Shown here: positions 7,501-8,004 of the stretch, in pieces
Numbering within the stretch: the first letter of the stretch is position 1
Layout of the letters: every line of letters begins with the position of its first letter
Source: Campylobacteraceae bacterium
GTDB taxonomy: Bacteria; Campylobacterota; Campylobacteria; Campylobacterales; Campylobacteraceae
Assembly (NCBI GenBank): GCA_031259875.1
Contig: JAIRKW010000074.1
Coordinates: forward strand, 1-8,004
Length of the DNA: 8,004 nt
Direction of reading: 5' to 3'
The notes under the pieces: generated by a model
Seen by the model: the letters and a program-made list of their open reading frames with translations, nothing else
Told to the model about the DNA's origin: nothing
The model's database searches: none
Made by a program: the position numbers and the translations under genes

Positions 7501-8004
7501 GTCTATAACTTCTATCTTTTGCACCTCATGAGAAGTTCTAAATCCATCAAAAAAGTGTAAAAACGGTACTCTTCCTTTTATCGCACTAAGGTGCGCCACA
7601 CCAGCCAAATCCATAACCTGCTGTACAGAACCAGATGAAAGCATGGCAAAGCCCGTCTGCCTACATGCGTAAACATCCTGGTGGTCGCCGAAGATTGAAA
7701 GCGCATGCGTAGCAAGCGTTCTCGCGCTTACATGTATGACGCCTGGGAGCAGCTGACCTGCTATTTTGTACATATTGGGGATTTTTAAAAGGAGTCCTTG
7801 CGAAGCGGTATAAGTTGTAGTCAATGCGCCTGCCTGCAAAGAACCGTGCACAGTACCAGCCGCTCCTCCTTCGCTTTGCATTTCAACGACTTTAACAGGC
7901 ATTCCGAAGAGATTTTTTTTACCTTGCGCAGCCCACACATCAGTAAAATCAGCCATCGGAGAAGATGGAGTAATGGGGTAAATTCCCGCAACCTCAGTGA
8001 ATGC
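4516..8004 (-). CDS. nifJ: Pyruvate:ferredoxin/flavodoxin oxidoreductase, single-chain NifJ type, 5' end outside window
   Basis: This cytoplasmic enzyme oxidises pyruvate with CoA to acetyl-CoA and CO2 and passes electrons to ferredoxin or flavodoxin; the reverse reaction fixes CO2 in reductive pathways. 1162 residues are visible, numbered here from the first complete codon at 8004. The frame stays open through the window edge and spells AFTEVAGIYPITPSSP before the Met at 7956. That Met (residue 17) is therefore internal. Alignment by memory to Desulfovibrio africanus PFOR suggests about 19 missing residues. Visible Thr12, Glu45 and Arg95 correspond to its Thr31, Glu64 and Arg114 (thiamine/pyruvate site). 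Two CX2CX2CX3CP ferredoxin motifs lie at Cys673/676/679/683 and Cys731/734/737/741. The proximal cluster ligands are Cys800, Cys803, Cys828 and Cys1057. The thiamine-Mg site has GDG (948-950) and Asn982 in SNTGGQ. All three [4Fe-4S] sites and the catalytic residues look intact, and the long C-terminal extension of the Desulfovibrio enzyme is absent. It ends just before a strong terminator and is probably transcribed separately from macAB. Confidence 0.97.
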   Translation of the reverse strand, partial: AFTEVAGIYPITPSSPMADFTDVWAAQGKKNLFGMPVKVVEMQSEGGAAGTVHGSLQAGALTTTYTASQGLLLKIPNMYKIAGQLLPGVIHVSARTLATHALSIFGDHQDVYACRQTGFAMLSSGSVQQVMDLAGVAHLSAIKGRVPFLHFFDGFRTSHEVQKIEVIDYAVFDKLLDKDALQAFRDGALTPDNPKTRGSAQNDDIYFQGREAQNEIYESLPDVVAEYMKEISKVTGRDYAPFVFYGHKEAENIIIAMGSATECIKETVDYLTSQGKKVGLIIPHLYRPFSIKYLFSVMPKSVKKIAVLDRTKESGSVGEPLFLDVRAAFYDRPDAPLIVGGRYGLASKDVNPSHILAVFKNLEEAKPKSDFTIGIEDDVTFKSIKPVEGVDLSNEDTKECLFYGLGADGTVGANKSSVKIIGDETDMYSQAYFAYDSKKSGGFTRSHLRFGKKPIRSTYLVSNPHFVACSVAAYLELYDVVDGIRKNGTFLLNSIWDEEETIKRIPNRVKRILARQEANFYIINATKLAREIGLGNRSNTIMQSAFFKLADIIDYEKAQEFMKKQAYKTYGKKGDQIVEMNYKAIDSGAQGLVKVTVDPSWVNLLDDDGFKVDNYKGTEYVEKIAKPVNAARGNSLAVSVFKGYEDGSMEHGSTEYEKRGVGVSVPKWIEESCIQCNQCVFACPHAVIRGFLIDDKEFAAAPEGVKTHAIDAKGKGVEGLKYKIQVSPLDCTGCDLCVAACPTKEKSLQMVPLQESLDAKEQESADYLFKEVTYKDNILNKSSVKGVGFAQPLFEFHGACPGCGETPYITLVTRLFGESMSIANGTGCSSIYGASAPSTPYRKNSKGRGPSWANSLFEDNAEFGLGMKVATETMRHRIAELMRNANVSDELAALFKEWLEFKDDRVKSLEIRNALVPLLEKSAQIPEVKEILNLKMHLAKRSQWIIGGDGWAYDIGYGGLDHVLASGENVNLMVLDTEVYSNTGGQSSKSSRTGSIAQFTASGKAVQKKDLGYIAMTYENIYVAQINSNASAAQTIKAIEEAESYDGASLIIAYSPCIAHGIKGGLGKSGNQAELATKCGYWPLYTFDPRLKKDGKNPIKITGKEPDWSLYEEFLNNEVRYASLKKLNPTHAQELFEHNKEDAQRRWRQLKRLAEADYSNEI

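Noticed and set aside
1..8004. Search for CRISPR-like repeats, insertion sequence ends, tRNA or other RNA genes, or a novel defence-type locus
   Set aside because: Nearly every base belongs to four conserved genes and the only intergenic gap is about 130 bp. No repeated arrays, terminal inverted repeats or tRNA-like structures were seen by eye.

Overview
All recognisable genes lie on the minus strand, and the window is almost fully coding. Reading in the direction of transcription (high to low coordinates), it starts inside a gene for a single-chain pyruvate:ferredoxin/flavodoxin oxidoreductase (8004 down to 4516; the first roughly 19 codons are outside the window). A short intergenic region of about 130 bp follows, with a rho-independent terminator and a promoter region. 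Then comes a three-gene export operon: macA (periplasmic adaptor), macB (ABC transporter with fused ATPase and permease) and a TolC/NodT-type outer membrane lipoprotein, which runs off the left edge before its stop codon.

The organism looks like a Gram-negative, anaerobic or microaerophilic, moderately AT-rich bacterium. The outer membrane factor and MacA adaptor require two membranes, and the large NifJ-type oxidoreductase with three [4Fe-4S] sites points to low-oxygen metabolism. The overall look (many ATA, AAA and CTT codons, Lys/Ile/Ser-rich proteins, single-chain NifJ) fits Campylobacterota such as Sulfurimonas, Sulfuricurvum or Arcobacter relatives. That is an impression from composition and family knowledge, not a demonstrated placement.

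The export operon is tightly packed. macA and macB overlap by 4 nt (ATGA). macB and the outer membrane gene are separated by 1 nt, and the Shine-Dalgarno of the latter is written in the last codons of macB. The three products together would form a complete inner membrane-periplasm-outer membrane pump. Upstream of macA, a good -10 hexamer is preceded at 9 nt by a perfect 7-bp direct repeat with 11-bp period, the geometry used by OmpR/PhoB-type response regulators. The oxidoreductase gene is separated from this operon by the terminator and has no evident functional link to it.

No RNA genes, insertion sequences, CRISPR arrays or integration sites were seen, and no gene-free stretch exceeds about 135 bp. 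I found no convincing evidence for a previously undescribed system. The most useful leads are the tandem repeat upstream of macA and, more weakly, an A8 tract in the macB inter-domain linker.
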